In this document: in pieces, positions 1 to 12,134 of the stretch
Numbering within the stretch: position 1 is the stretch's first letter
Layout of the letters: each line of letters opens with the position of its first letter
Source of the DNA: Ilyonectria destructans
Taxonomy: Eukaryota; Ascomycota; Sordariomycetes; Hypocreales; Nectriaceae
Assembly (NCBI GenBank): GCA_020740775.1
Contig: JAHEWK010000009.1
Span: 1,116,001-1,180,000, forward strand
DNA: 64,000 bases
Reading direction: 5' to 3'
Position numbers and translations under genes: made by a program
Notes under the pieces: model-generated
Seen by the model: the letters and a program-made list of their open reading frames with translations, nothing else
Told to the model about the DNA's origin: nothing
Databases searched by the model: none

Positions 1-993
1 TGCCGCATGTATCGCTGTTTCAAGGCGCTGACTGTCGGTGAAGATACATTTTGCGCCGGAGACATTGAGTTGGTGAGTGAGTTCTGCATTATGTTATTGT
101 TCCATGCTACAGTATTTCTGATCGATAGGCTGCGTGACCGAATAAATCTTGGGTTTCTTACCTGAAGCGGTATATCCTGGATTGGCCCCAGTGAAGATAC
201 AGCCAGCGCAAATCACTCCCAAGACGATTACCGGGTACCAGACCTATTGGTGTTAGCTTGATACATACTTACAACTTTTGCTGTTTGGCCACATACAGAG
301 TTCTCAGTAAACATCAAAATGACGTCTTCTTCTTTCGCATTTACTACTGTCCGCAGGCCACCCGCGAGCTTTTTCACAAGAGTTTCCAATTCAGATTTGC
401 AAACTGTCTGCTCATGTCTTTCCGCGTTTACAAAAATAGTAGAATCCGGAGTTGGTGCTGCTGTGCCTGTGTTTTAAATCATGAATCTCAGTGTGAAGTC
501 GTTTGTGCAAGATAATTGGGCGTACCAAACACATATGTGAGCAGATCCACCGCTGGTATATCTATTCGGTAACGAGAGGAGAAAACCATTGTGCTATGAT
601 AATAAACCCTTGCTTGCTGGTAGGTGGAAATCAAGAACGATTCGATTAGACAATAATTTTCACGATTTTCTATCAATGTTACCGGGTCTTAAACACCGTG
701 AAGACTAATCCTGCCGAGAAGCGATTTTGGGTGCTGTGCTTCGGCCCGAGATAAGACGTGATATAATTGAACCGCAACCGAGATTACCACTACCGGTCTT
801 ATGCCGCGGCTGAATTTTTTAATCAAGGGAAATTTGCCATGGTAAAACTAAATATGGACATAGAGAAACTGTGATTGCAATCACTCCACATACCTGCTCG
901 AAATTGTAAATGTTGTCTTGGTTCCGGTAGTCGAGAAGATTTGTTCAACTTCCTCCACGCAACCTACAATTCTCTAACAACAGTCAATTAAAC
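1..993. other. Intergenic or partial region, no supported gene
   Basis: No ORF here has recognisable domains or a convincing splice pattern. The first 72 bases are open on the plus strand and could be the 3' end of a gene that starts outside the window, but the intron needed to finish it would be only about 40 nt, so it is not called. The last ~100 bases upstream of 994 serve as the 5' region of the next gene. Confidence 0.5.
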
Positions 994-2703
994 ATGGCCC
1001 AGAAGTTCACACGCGATGAAGTTCTTCAGAACAACACCGAAGGGTCTTTGTGGTGTGTCATCGACTCTTGGGTGTATGATCTGACAGAGTTTCTTGACGC
1101 ACACCCCGGCGGCCGAGCTGTTCTTCTGCAAGTGGGTGGGAAAGATGCGACAGACGACTTTTACAACCTTCATCGGCAGGCTGTTTTGGACAGATACAGC
1201 CACCTACGCATAGGTTCCATTGCAGATGAGAAACCTCGTGTCCTTCGCCAGCAACCAGGGGATTTGAGCCCTGTCCCGTATGCGGAACCGGCGTGGCTGG
1301 CTCCACAATTCCGGAGTCCCTACTATAACGAATCTCATCGACGACTACAGAAAGCGATGCGTCATTTCACGGATACTTATGTTCGTCCGGAAGCACAAGA
1401 GAAAGAAGCATCGGGACAAAAAATAAGTCAGGAACTTATACAGCGGATGGCGTAAGTACATTTACCATTTCTTCACACGCATACCGGAACAATGCTCAAG
1501 CGAACGTGTAGGTCCGCCAACATTTTAGCCATGCGAGTTGGGCCAGGAGACCACCTTAACAACCGAAACATCTTAGACGGGGTCCTCGACGGCAAAGACT
1601 TCGATCCTTTCCATGATCTCATTGTCAACCAAGAACTGGTTCGCGCGGCTGCGCGAGGTTTTTGGGACGGCAACATGGTGGGAATGATCATTTCCTTAAC
1701 AGCAGTTATGCACCACTCCAACAATGCTTCCTTCAGGGACAAGATCGTTGAAAGTTGTCTCAGTGGTCAAAAGACGATTTGTCTCGCCGTATCGGAACCA
1801 TTCGCGGGAAGTGATGTCGCGAACCTCAGAACTGTGGCCGAAAAGAACGCTGACGGGAAACACTATATCGTGAACGGCACGAAGAAATGGATCACCAACG
1901 GAACTTGGTGTGACTACTTCGTCACAGCCGTCAGAACGAGTACTGGCCTTTCTGTGTTGCTTATCGAACGAAGCGAAGGCGTGGAGACGAAACCCATCAA
2001 AACGGCCTATTCGGCAGCTGCTGGGACGGCACTCGTAACATTCGACGATGTCAAGGTCCCTGTTGAGAACCTTCTAGGTGAAGACGGACGAGGAATTTAT
2101 GTGGTGTTGAGCAACTTCAATCACGAACGGTGGATGGTCTCGAGTGCCAGCATCCGGATGTCGAGACTTGTTGTAGAGGAATGCCTCAAATGGAGTCATC
2201 AGAGAGCAATTTTCGGAAAGAGGTTGATAGATCAGCCTGTCATCAGAGAAAAGTCAGTAACGCCGACATCCCTTTGCAACACAACTCAAACTGACCATTT
2301 TGATGGTATATAGGCTTGCAAGAATGATGGCGCTTGTGGAAGCAACTCAAGCTTGGTTAGAGCACATCACTTACCAGTTGTCTCAGAAGTCTTATCAAGA
2401 CCAGTCTACTGATCTTGCCGGACCAATTGGTCTCTTGAAGATGTATTCGTCACGTTGCGCGCGAGAGATTGCCGAACTAGCTGTCCAGATTTTCGGGGGC
2501 AGAGCTCTCACCCAGGGGGGAATGGGCAATATCATCGAAATGGCCCACCGTACCTCGGGGTTTGATGCCATTCTAGGTGGATCGGAAGATATAATCGGTA
2601 AGCTCGAACTCTTCAATCTGAATTAACCAGAATGCTGACTAGAAGGACAGGCGACATGGCAGTTCGCCAGGCATCGAAGGCGTTTCCGAAATCAATGCTA
2701 TGA
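994..2703 (+). CDS. Cytochrome b5-acyl-CoA dehydrogenase fusion protein
   Basis: Four exons (994-1451, 1512-2252, 2314-2597, 2651-2703) give a 511-residue protein, with introns of 60, 61 and 53 nt. Residues 1-75 are a cytochrome b5 haem domain, with axial histidines at H37 (in HPGG) and H60. From about residue 105 an acyl-CoA dehydrogenase (ACAD) fold follows, with the FAD/substrate motifs AVSEPFAGSD and KKWITNG and a C-terminal GGSED segment. The last intron is needed to reach the usual ACAD end (DMAVRQA...). The family makes an alpha,beta double bond in acyl-CoAs using FAD; the fused b5 suggests electrons pass through haem instead of ETF, which is inference. The YEG glutamate of MCAD-type enzymes is Gly here, so a glutamate in NHERW (helix G, as in isovaleryl-CoA dehydrogenase) may be the base. 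No peroxisomal or mitochondrial signal is evident. Confidence 0.88.
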
Positions 2704-2759
2704 TTTCCCAAACATATGGTCAGAATTTCCCCAATTTGGTTAGCATCTAAATACAAATT

Positions 2760-2890
2760 GAGACAGCTCAGTGACAGCTCACGGAGCAGCTCAGGGACAG
2801 TTTTTAGAACTCAGGGAGAGCTCAGGACAACTCAGAGAAGCCCAGGGCAACTTAAGCACAGCTCCAAACAGTTTATAGATACTCAGGGCG
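2760..2890. repeat. Degenerate CTCAGGGA-type short repeat
   Basis: The motif CTCAGGGA and close variants recur roughly every 10-14 bases (cagctcagtgac, cagctcagggac, actcagggag, gctcaggac, actcagag, cccagggc). It looks like an eroded simple tandem array just downstream of the b5-ACAD stop codon. The copies are too diverged to give an exact unit length by eye. Confidence 0.5.
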
Positions 2891-3637
2891 TCATAAAATG
2901 AAAACTTCGAAGGATATCACCCTGCATCTGTAAAGAAGCAATATATCGCTATTAGTCCCAAGCCTTTGCCACACTTACCTCTGTTTATCACTCTTCTACC
3001 ACTCAGTAAGATCCCAGATATGCACTGGCAACCGGTCGCTAATTGTAATATCAACAAGGAGATATGGTCCCACGATGCCTCCGCTTTCGGAAACCACCTT
3101 GCCATCCTTCCGGAAGACCCCCTGCCATGCATTGACGTGGTGTTGCATATCGGCAAGTGCATGCAGAGGAAGCCGAGCTACTGGGTCGAGAGCAACGCTT
3201 ACAAGGGCATCGACGACCAAGTGTAGACGTTTCCATGGGGTAGCTAGGCGCGGGTAGGCTCTGGGGGGGTTTGCCGGACGAGTTGCTTTCTTGGTTTGAC
3301 GTCGATAGGGCGGCTGAGGCTCTTGCTAGAGACCGCCCGGTGAGTCAAGACAAATACTTCTTCTATCTCTTGGCCCGATGGGTTGAGTTTGTGATAACTG
3401 ATGAGTGGCCAATACATCGAGTCGGGCCGGTATGGTGATGCGGGCGCGTCTTTCTGCGAGCTTGAGTTGTACTCATCGGTAGCAGAGGAGTTCTAGAAGA
3501 GGCAAGGCAAGATAACTAGGAATAAGACCAATTGATCAAGTCCCCCGTCACACTCGTACAAGTACGTGATATAGAACGTGAAACAGTACCCCTAACAGTC
3601 ATTTCAACAAACTATAACACACGATAAATTGATTTGC
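2891..3637. other. Intergenic, no supported gene
   Basis: About 750 bases between two convergent genes. The minus strand has an open stretch around 2996-3250 with protein-like composition (about 80 codons), but it has no start context, no splice partners and no family I recognise. It could be a small gene relic. Confidence 0.4.
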
Positions 3638-4640
3638 TCAGTCCGACGTCTTCTGGAAGTCCTTGAAACACAGCTTTGCCATGTTGTCGAAAGCGGAATC
3701 CTCGTCTGGTTGATATTTTAGGACAATGTTTTCCCGAACCGACTTCAGCAAGACCGCTTCTTCAATCTCAACATATCTCCCTTGGACTGAGTAAATGAGT
3801 TGCCCTTGTCTTGTGTCATCAGCCATCAGCAAAACCGCTGATCGAGCAGGAACCTCGGGCCCTTGCACTTTCGCGCCGATCCCTTCAACGATATCCTTGG
3901 CGACGATTCCAGTTGCAGTCCAATTTGGTGAAATTGCGTTGATTCGGATTGATGGATGGAGTATATTCAGGCTTGGAACCAATCCACGCATGAATCCCAG
4001 GACTCCGTGCTTGGATACGGCTACAGATTGCGTGTCAGACAAAACATTAGCGCTTCAGCAAGCGGGGAAATTTTGATACACACTGTAATCCGTAAAACCG
4101 AACCGCTGAAAGCTCGAAGCTGAAGCAGTGATGACGATACTACCTTTCGGCTGCTTCTTGATGTAATGTAATCCCAAGGTTGCTGTATAGATTGTTCCTT
4201 TGAGGTTGACATCGATCACTTTCAGATCAGGTTCGAGGAGCAGCCCATTCTCATCCACCTTGTCTTCGATAAAAATGGTTCGACCTGGAATTCCTGCATT
4301 CGCAAAGACGTGATCTACTTTGCCATGGCGTTCTTGTGCCAGGCCAAACAAAGCCTGTAGATCCTGCCACGAGGTTATATCTGTTTTCTGGAAGGAAAGG
4401 TTTTCGTGCTCAACGGGCCCCGGGCTCAAATCACCTGCAACCACAAAAGCTCCTACGTCAAGAAGTAAAGTTGTCGTTGCAAGACCGATCCCAGAGGATG
4501 CACCTATTCGTACCTTAATTCGTAGCCGTTCTCACTAGCTGACGTACGGCGGAGCCGGAGCAAGAGGAGTTACCTGTGATGACAACAACATTGCCCTGAA
4601 GAGTTGCAAATTTCTCGGTTGCGATTTCGAATTCTGCCAT
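3638..4640 (-). CDS. Short-chain dehydrogenase/reductase (SDR)
   Basis: Three exons on the minus strand (4640-4574, 4503-4084, 4020-3638) encode 289 residues, the normal length for a classical SDR. The first intron (70 nt) falls inside the nucleotide-binding motif, which reads TGGASSGIG after splicing. NAG (NAGIPG) follows, then the catalytic serine region (SIVITASASS) and YTVSK, the YxxxK pair restored by splicing the second intron (63 nt). SDRs of this kind reduce or oxidise alcohol/ketone substrates with NAD(P)H in the cytosol. The aspartate in the VVAGD segment after the second beta strand suggests NAD(H), but this is weak. The substrate cannot be read from sequence. It ends convergently with the b5-ACAD gene and starts about 520 bases from the divergent ThDP gene, so the two may share a promoter region. 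Confidence 0.9.
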
Positions 4641-5163
4641 CTTGTTCTTCCTTTATGGTCTCCTCTTTTTTCTTTGACAAATTCCTGTGAAGGATTCATA
4701 GAGAACATAAATGAAATTGGCCACTGTCTGTCTGAGCTAGTCCCGGCTAAAACAAGAATGTCTTGCGACCACCACCTCCGCAAGCATGCGGATGCCGCTT
4801 GGCAAAAGAGAAAAAACTGACTCGTCTCCCAACTAAAGCTCGGGACCGTATGGTATGGCCCTGTCGCTGAGTGTACTTGTTTGTAAGTCCACCCGACAGA
4901 GGCAAACTCGACAGAGGCTGACTCGAAAAAGGCTGACTCGAACAGTCCTTAAACGCGGGGTAAGCCATACCAGCCCCTGCTAGTCCCACACCATAACTGC
5001 CGTGTTGGCTTCCTATTCAGTCGAGAAGGTGGACCTCTAGGCTGTGCGGTCGACTACTGAACCGAACAAGAACAAAACATATAAGGACTAGTTGGAAGGA
5101 ATCATCGTTCATGTTTGCTCAAAGAACACATCTTCCGACAGACATTACTTCATCTGATTCAAC

Positions 5164-7067
5164 ATGACTGGATTCGAGCTCAAAGTTCCAAAAGGGAGAG
5201 AGCTGGTCGGCGGAGACCTTCTCGCTCAAACCTTGGCCAGTTTTGGCGTCAAGGTGGCATTTGGGTTGCATGGCGGTCACCTCGATACCTTCCTTATGGG
5301 CTGCGTCTCTGTTGGTATTGATCTTGTTGATACTCGCCACGAGACCACCGCCGTTCAAGCCGCAGAGGGATATGCTAAGCTCAGCGGAAACACGGGTGTC
5401 TGCTTCATCACTGCCAATAGCGGGTATGATTACCCATGCATCGGACCCCATACTAAGCTAACCGATATCATCCTAGTTTTGCGAATGGCTTCCCTGGTCT
5501 GACAACGGCATTTGCTGATCGGTCGCCCATTTTTGTTGTCACATCCTCCGCTCCTCTCCGCGATGCTGAGACCAACTGCCTCCAAGGATTTCACGACCAA
5601 GTTGTCTTGGCGAAGCCCGTGACAAAATTTTGCCACAGGGTGACCATAGTCGAAGAAATCCCACGCCTCGTTTCGCATGCCTGGCGGATGGCAAGGTCTG
5701 GCGCTCCTGGGCCTGTGTTACTTGATTTCCCCATCGACGTTCTTTCAACTCCACCCCGTATCAACGGAATATCGTGGGGTTCTGTGGGCTCCGTTTACCC
5801 AACTGCACCGACTCCTAGCCCAGCTGCTGTGCACGAGCTTCTGAGTATCTGGAAATCCGCCAAGCGACCAGTTATTATTACTGGAACGGGTGGAACCCCG
5901 ACAGCTGGAATCGGAGGCAAGCAGTCTACGTTGCTGCAGCTTGCCGAGATATCACAGACGCCCGTTTTCCACTCTTTGAAGATGTCATCGTCAATCCCGC
6001 ATAAGCACCCGCTTCGTGGTGGCCCTGCAACCAATCTGATGCTCCTCAACCACATATCACAGCCACAGCCAGACCTGGTCATTCTCCTTGGCACACGACC
6101 GGGTGCATTCTTGGGAGGTCGATCGGGTGCTCTGATACCTAAAGCAGGGTGCAAAACAGTTCAAGTTGACATAGATGCATCGGAGATTGGCAGATTCCTT
6201 CCTGTCGATCTCGGTATCGTATCCGACGCGATGGAATTTGTCGAATCCATGTTTGGGGTGATGCGCACAGAGACCGGCCTGTGCGCTGAAAGAGACGTCG
6301 AATGGATCAAGATGACGAGCACTCTCAAAAATCTTGTGCATCAACGATACGGTGTCGATGAGAAACAAGGGAAGCCCGATGTAGACGGAGATCGAATGCA
6401 TCCCTATCACGCTCTTAACACTCTTTTCGAAACCCTCAAGTCCTACCATCCAATCATTCTGACAGATGGAGGAGAGTCTAACGGTTGGGGGCAAGATGTA
6501 GCAGAATCGGCCGAGCCATTACACTCACTGTGTGCACTCGGCTATCTTGGTTTCTTGGGGAACGGTTTCGGTTACTCGCTTGGAGCCGCTGTGGCCCATC
6601 CCGATACCCTTATTATCAATGTCCAGGGCGATGGAAGCGCCGGCTTTCATATTGCAGAGCTGGACACCTTTGCTCGGCACAAGCTCAAGGTTCTTACCGT
6701 TGTTATGAACAACTACAAGTGGGGTATGTCGGTCGCCGGGCAAGACCTCATTTACGGTGAAGAGGAGCCCGCTCGCCCAATCAGCTCTTTGTCTCCTGCT
6801 TGCAGGTTTGACATAGTTGCTCAAGGATTCGGATGCATTGGAATCAAGTGCAACAAAGTCGATGACATTCCTGGCACCGTGTTACAGCTCGTGGAGTCAA
6901 TGCTTGCAAAGGGGGCAGCTGGCCTCGTGAATTTGATTGTCGATATGGAGCCGGTAACCGAGGGGACAAAGGCAATGGTAGGCAAGCCTGTACCGGGCGA
7001 AGGGCAGGATGTCATTGTGGTGCCGTATTATGATAATATTCCCAGACCTTACTACCGAGATAGCTGA
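5164..7067 (+). CDS. Thiamine-diphosphate-dependent enzyme, acetolactate synthase-like
   Basis: Two exons (5164-5423 and 5477-7067, intron 53 nt) give 616 residues, typical of three-domain ThDP decarboxylases and synthases. The catalytic glutamate is E60 in RHETTAVQAAEGYA. The central domain has Rossmann-like segments (PVIITGTGG, DLVILLGTRPG). The cofactor motif starts with GDGSAGF near residue 471 and ends with NN about 25 residues later. Relatives include acetolactate synthase, benzoylformate decarboxylase and 2-hydroxyacyl-CoA lyase. No mitochondrial presequence is visible, which argues against the housekeeping acetolactate synthase subunit. A TATA-like stretch (acatataagg) lies about 85 bases upstream of the ATG. 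Family confidence is high; substrate is unknown. Confidence 0.88.
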
Positions 7068-7796
7068 ACCAGTAGCACCTCGGAACTAGAAACCAGAAAT
7101 GTGTTATTTTGACATAGTGGAAGCGTATCTTAATAGAACATAACGTTAATACCTAGGTTTCTATTTACGGAGCAGTACAGCTTTATTTTAGGAATAAAAC
7201 TTTGCATATATATGATTAACGTCTCTTAATAATGTTGTAATTAAGCCATTTAAATTGTTAGATAGTAACAGTAATAGGTATATATATGTTTCTCGGATGA
7301 CTCGAATGGAATAGGTGTGGCCTGCAGAGCTTTTATATCCATCAGGATTTTGCCTTTTCCAAGATGTAGCTTTTCCAGCAGATCTAGCTTTTTCAAGACG
7401 CAGCTATTACTGCAGCTCATTGAAGTATTAGGAAAGGTAACCAGTTGGACTAGAAACCTATTAGTCTGTCTGAGTATTGAGTTTTTTTATTTTTAGCTTT
7501 ACTCAATATTATCAGATAGATTAAAGCTATATAGTATGCTCAAACAGTAGAGATAAACAGTAAGTGTTACACCCAGCATAAGAAGAAATAGTAGCTGAAC
7601 AATAAGATCATTACATACTGGTCTCTACCTGAAGCTTCAATTTAACCCTTCTGACGTCAACCCTGCTGTCTGCAGTCAACGACCTTGAGATAGGAACCTT
7701 ATTCCAAGTAATAAGATATAAGAGAGACTGACGTCTCCCGTCGTCAAGAGACTAACTTCCCTTCCAATAATCATCCCATCTCGATAACTTTCATCA
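7068..7796. other. AT-rich intergenic stretch, possible RIP relic
   Basis: Much of 7090-7600 is rich in TA dinucleotides and poly-T/A runs, unlike the coding sequence on either side. No gene is visible. The texture resembles an old repeat mutated by RIP, though no terminal repeats can be made out. Confidence 0.4.
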
Positions 7797-7934
7797 TGTC
7801 GACTATCATTCGTAAAGCTCTGGTCACAACCGACCCTGCGTATCAGGGATACACAATCGGATACCGGCACGATACTGGATCCCTTTGGAATCCACAAGAT
7901 CCTAAGGAAAGAGGCAAATTGGATGCCCATTGAA
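7797..7934 (+). CDS. Short ORF, 45 codons, unknown
   Basis: An ATG at 7797 opens a 45-codon frame ending TGA at 7934, with more balanced base composition than the AT-rich sequence around it. No family is recognised. It may be the surviving 5' fragment of a gene cut off by the AT-rich relic that follows, or a chance ORF. Confidence 0.2.
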
Positions 7935-8831
7935 AAGTCTGTCTGAGTATACTGTTGACCTTTGAATGGACTGGGTATATGGCCTGTATTGTTGATACTA
8001 TTGTTGGTGTTTTTTTTTACTGTTGAGCTTCTAGCCCCCCCTCTGGGTACGTGTATACTAGGGCACCCTAACCTCTTGATATATATGTTTCTCTTCTTAC
8101 TCTGTTTTCAACTATAATTCTAAAAGCGAAAAAAGGAAATATCTGGATTAATTCTGAAATAATTCTACACCTTTAAATTTATGACTTGTAGGGCTTCATT
8201 TAGGTCAGCTAGAACTATGGGGCAAGGTTCAGGTCATAGGTGGGGGTGGTTCAGCGCACATGTAGACACCCCCCACTGCCCTCATCCCTTGACATGTACC
8301 TAGAAGAAGTCCTGTCGCCAGGAAAAATGCCCTGTGGGGTTTCTCCAGTTATAACAAGCGACAGTGAGAGGGGAGCACGAATCAGCAACCGCCACAGGGT
8401 GGGCCGTCGACAGGGCAGATAGACGTAGTATTATCACATCAGATAAGCTCTAGGTATGGAACAAAGAGACGAAGGTTGGAAGTGGAAAACACTGCTTAGC
8501 ATTGTTCTAGTCTGCGAAATTAGATGCTTCCATCAAGATGCAGTCATGTTGTTTCGGTCAAGGCTTTGCCTCATGCCAGATGTGCGTGCACATAAATAAT
8601 TTCCATAGCCGACTTTATGGGAGGAGCTCGCATATTGACTCACGTGAGTGGCTGCTGTGATTGTCCTAGGCACTTCACAGCCTGATGTGATCATGCCTGA
8701 CGTACCCCTCACACACGCCGTCTGGATCGCCATCCTCCTGCATCGAACGCAGACTGATGGGAAATGATAGTTACCAACTCGTCGAAACTCAGGAGTGACG
8801 AGGCCCGCCAAGATCCAGCCTAACGAATGCC
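7935..8831. other. Intergenic, partly AT-rich, no supported gene
   Basis: The first 250 bases are AT-rich, with a T8 run and a C-rich patch (agccccccctc). The rest is of normal composition and forms the upstream region of the NACHT-ankyrin gene. No ORF with a recognisable domain was found. Confidence 0.4.
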
Positions 8832-11800
8832 ATGTCTTCTCTACTAGCACGGTTCGCGCCGCTCAAGCCCGAGATTCGTCTCGCTCAAGCCGTCGCCGAG
8901 TTCAAGGCCGACCTGTCAGACGAGCAAAAGGCCGAATTTCACTCGACCGAGCGACAGGCGTCTCGAGATCCCCCAAATATCCACCATGTTATGCGGTTAA
9001 CAGCCGAAATCGACCGGCATGTTGCAACAAAGGTTGGCGGCGGCCGGTGTCTTGGGACTCGTGTCGTCAATATCTTGGAAGCCGTTCAACGATTTGCCGC
9101 CCTTGGTGACATCATGATTGGCGGATCTCAGAACTTGATTGCCTGTGGCGTCTGGTCTCTGGTGCGGACCACGCTGCTGGTTGGTTTATTGAGTCACGGA
9201 ATGTTCTTTGACTAACAGTTGAAATAGATGATCGTGGGCGCCTATTCCTGGCTTGAGAAGTTATCGGAACTTTTCATGGCCGCGGGCCGATCAGCACCCC
9301 GTTATCAGCAAATGGCTTTGCTCTATCCACGATCCAAGAAGCTTCAATCTTCCCTTAACGAGTACTTTCTAGTAGTTGTGCGCGTTTGCCATGATATGTT
9401 GAAGCTGAAGAAAAAGTCCATATTCTCCAAGCTTACATCCTTCATGACCGAGTCCGATGTCAGCAGTTATCAGTCAGATTTTGATCTGTGGGCGACTGCA
9501 ATCAAGGAGGAAGTGGATCTGTTGATGGCACAAGAGATCCAAGAACAAAGCCGCCACCTCAAAACTCTTTCCAAGTACACCAAATCTGAGTTGCATCGTG
9601 AGAAACTCGAGGACCGTCTCCGTATCCTCGATTCCTGCTCAACATACGACTATCAAACGACGTGGAAGGAACTACGACGGCGAGGCAATACCAGTTGGTT
9701 CACCCTGCAGCCCGAATATCAAGATTGGAAAGTCAGAAGCGAGTCTTCTACGCTCTTGTATTCGGGTAAGCTCGGGTCCGGGAAGTCGTTCACATTGGCA
9801 AACATGGTGGACGACCTTAATCTCAACAAAAATGGAAATCTTCCCGTCGCTTATTTTTTCTGCCAACATGAAGCCCCTGAAAGCCTGAGAGCACGTACAA
9901 TACTCGGCTCTCTAGCTAGGCAATTGCTGTGTGCGATGGAAGAGATCGCTGGGATGCTGGAAAATCAGGACGATACTAGGGCTCGACCCCTCGACCCCAA
10001 CTGGATACTTAGCTTGCTGAAGCGTACCATTCCACCTACGACCAGGGCGTACTTCGTCCTGGACGGGTTGGATGAATGTGACGAGAGAGAGATTATGGAA
10101 ATCATTAATTGCTTGCAAGCGATTCAGGATGTCCATCCACTACTCGCTTGTCTGTCATTCAGACAAGAGGCAGGCAACACCATGGCAATGCGCCTTACTC
10201 AGTTGAGGAAACCGAGAGCCATTACTATCCCAGAAGACAATCCTGATATCGCAGATTTCATCCAAACAGAGCTAGTGAGGCGAGTCGAGTCAAGTCGTCT
10301 TGTCTTCGGCGAACCAACCATCGTCCTCGAGATTCGAGACGCCTTACTAGAGAAGGCCCAAGGAATGTTCCTTTGGGTCGTCCTTCAAATAGACTGCCTC
10401 TGTCTTGCGAGAACAGATGAGGCGATTCGTCAAGCGTTAGCCAACCTGCCAAAAGATCTCCCAACCACTTTCTCTCGCATTCTAGAGCAATCCGCTGCTC
10501 TGGGAGGTGACTACCAAAGGCGGACTCTTGAACTCATCACGGCAGCTTGTCGCCCCTTGACAACAAACGAGTTGCGAGAGGCTCTAGGAGTGGTGCCAGG
10601 AGAAACCGATTGGGATCCGGCACACCAGCCCAACGACATATACGCAACATTAGCTTGCTGCGGAAGCTTGCTACATGTCGATGAGGAAACCTTGTCGGTA
10701 AAACTCATCCATCACAGTGTCAAGCAATATTTACTTAGCGGCCCGGAGGGTATAACCGGCCAAACATTTACTCTCGACGACGCAAACAAAACCATGACGA
10801 CTATTCTCATCACATATTTGAGCTACGGTGTTTTTGACACCCAGATCTCCACCAGTGTGATGCCACGGGTTCAGCATGGAGCAGTGCCAAACAAGGTCAT
10901 CAGCTCCGTTCTAGACTCGTCAAGTATCCGAAAGGTCGCCCTAGGACTACTCAAATCTTCAGTACCGTCGAAGATTGACGTTAGCGAAGTTCTAGCAAAG
11001 GAGACTCAACATTCCAAAAGCCAGAGAACTGAGTTCTTCTTCCTCTTGTACGCCAAGTCGTACTGGGCAGAGCACATTGCTCATATTTTATGGCGAGATC
11101 CAGCAATTGTCCAAACTCTAGGTCGGATACTAGATCGTAATGTAGTTGTTTTGGATACGAGAGATGAACATGGGCGAACTCTGCTGTTACGAGCTGTTGA
11201 ATTAGGATATGAGGCAGTTGTCCGATTGTTGATCGAGAAGGGTGCCGCAGTCAACGTGGAAGACGATGCGCGAAATACACCGCTAATTAAGGCTGCCATG
11301 GTCGGCGATGAGGCTGTGGTGAGACTACTGCTCAGCCATGGCGCTCTGATCAACATGAAAGATCGATATGGTCAGACAGCACTGTCTTGGGCTGCTGAGG
11401 GAGGCTATCGGAGGATTGTGCGGCTATTGATTGGTGTCGATGCAGATGTTATTTCAGAGAATATTCATGGTTTATCACCACTCTGGTTGGCTGCTAATAA
11501 TCGACACGAGGCAACTGTGCAGCTGTTGCTTGAAGAAGGGGCTGTGAATGACACAATGGAGCGTTACGGTGGAGAACGACTATTCAAGACTGATACGGAC
11601 GGACCTAAGCTTGGGTATCTGAGGCCGCCTGGGATGGGTTCTGACTTCGTCAATGATGGCTTCCAGCCACTGCTTTTTGCAGCTGCTGGGGAAGGGCATG
11701 AGGTCATCGTACGGCTGCTGCTAGAAAGAGGCGCTGCCATTGATTACCGAGATTTTGAGGACAAGACGCTCCTTACTAAGGCTGCCGAAGCAGGACAGTA

Positions 11801-12134
11801 TGGAGTGGCAAAGCTGCTGCTTGACAAGGGTTTTTACATTGACGCACAGGATGGTTATGGTCAGACGCCGCTTTTCAAGGCTGCTGAGAGAGGCCATGAA
11901 GCCATCGTACAGTTGTTGCTTATGAACGGTGCGTCTCCTCACCAACACGATAACAGTGACCGGTCGCCACTTATGGCGGCTGCTAAAGGGGGTTATGTGA
12001 CCATTGTGCGGATGTTACTTGATCATGGTGCTATTCCTACATGGAGGGATGTCCATGGACAGTCGGCAGCGGACGTGGCTCGGATGCAATTGCATCAGAA
12101 CATCGTCCAGCTCTTGCTTGATAGGGGAGGCTGA
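8832..12134 (+). CDS. NACHT-ankyrin STAND (NLR-like) protein
   Basis: Two exons (8832-9179, 9228-12134, intron 48 nt) encode 1084 residues. The first ~200 residues are a helical fungal NLR N-terminal region; the segment SWLEKLSELFMAAGRSAPRY recalls DUF7708 domains (assignment from memory). A NACHT NTPase follows, with Walker A (GKLGSGKS, about residue 296) and Walker B (YFVLDGLDE, about 390), then a helical winged-helix-like region. From about residue 760 to the end are some nine ankyrin repeats with TPLxxAAxxGHExxVxLLLxxGA consensus copies. Such tripartite proteins are the fungal counterparts of NOD-like receptors: the repeats sense, the NTPase oligomerises, the N-terminus signals. The frame is intact and no low-complexity expansion is seen. 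An ATG also lies just upstream in another frame; 8832 is chosen because it leads straight into the conserved N-terminus. Confidence 0.9.

Noticed and set aside
1..130. 3' end of an upstream gene ending after a 40-nt intron
   Set aside because: The intron would be shorter than any other in the window, with no clear branch site, and the residues match nothing I know.
2996..3250. Minus-strand gene (about 80 codons, protein-like)
   Set aside because: No start, splice partner or recognisable family could be found; kept only as a possible relic.
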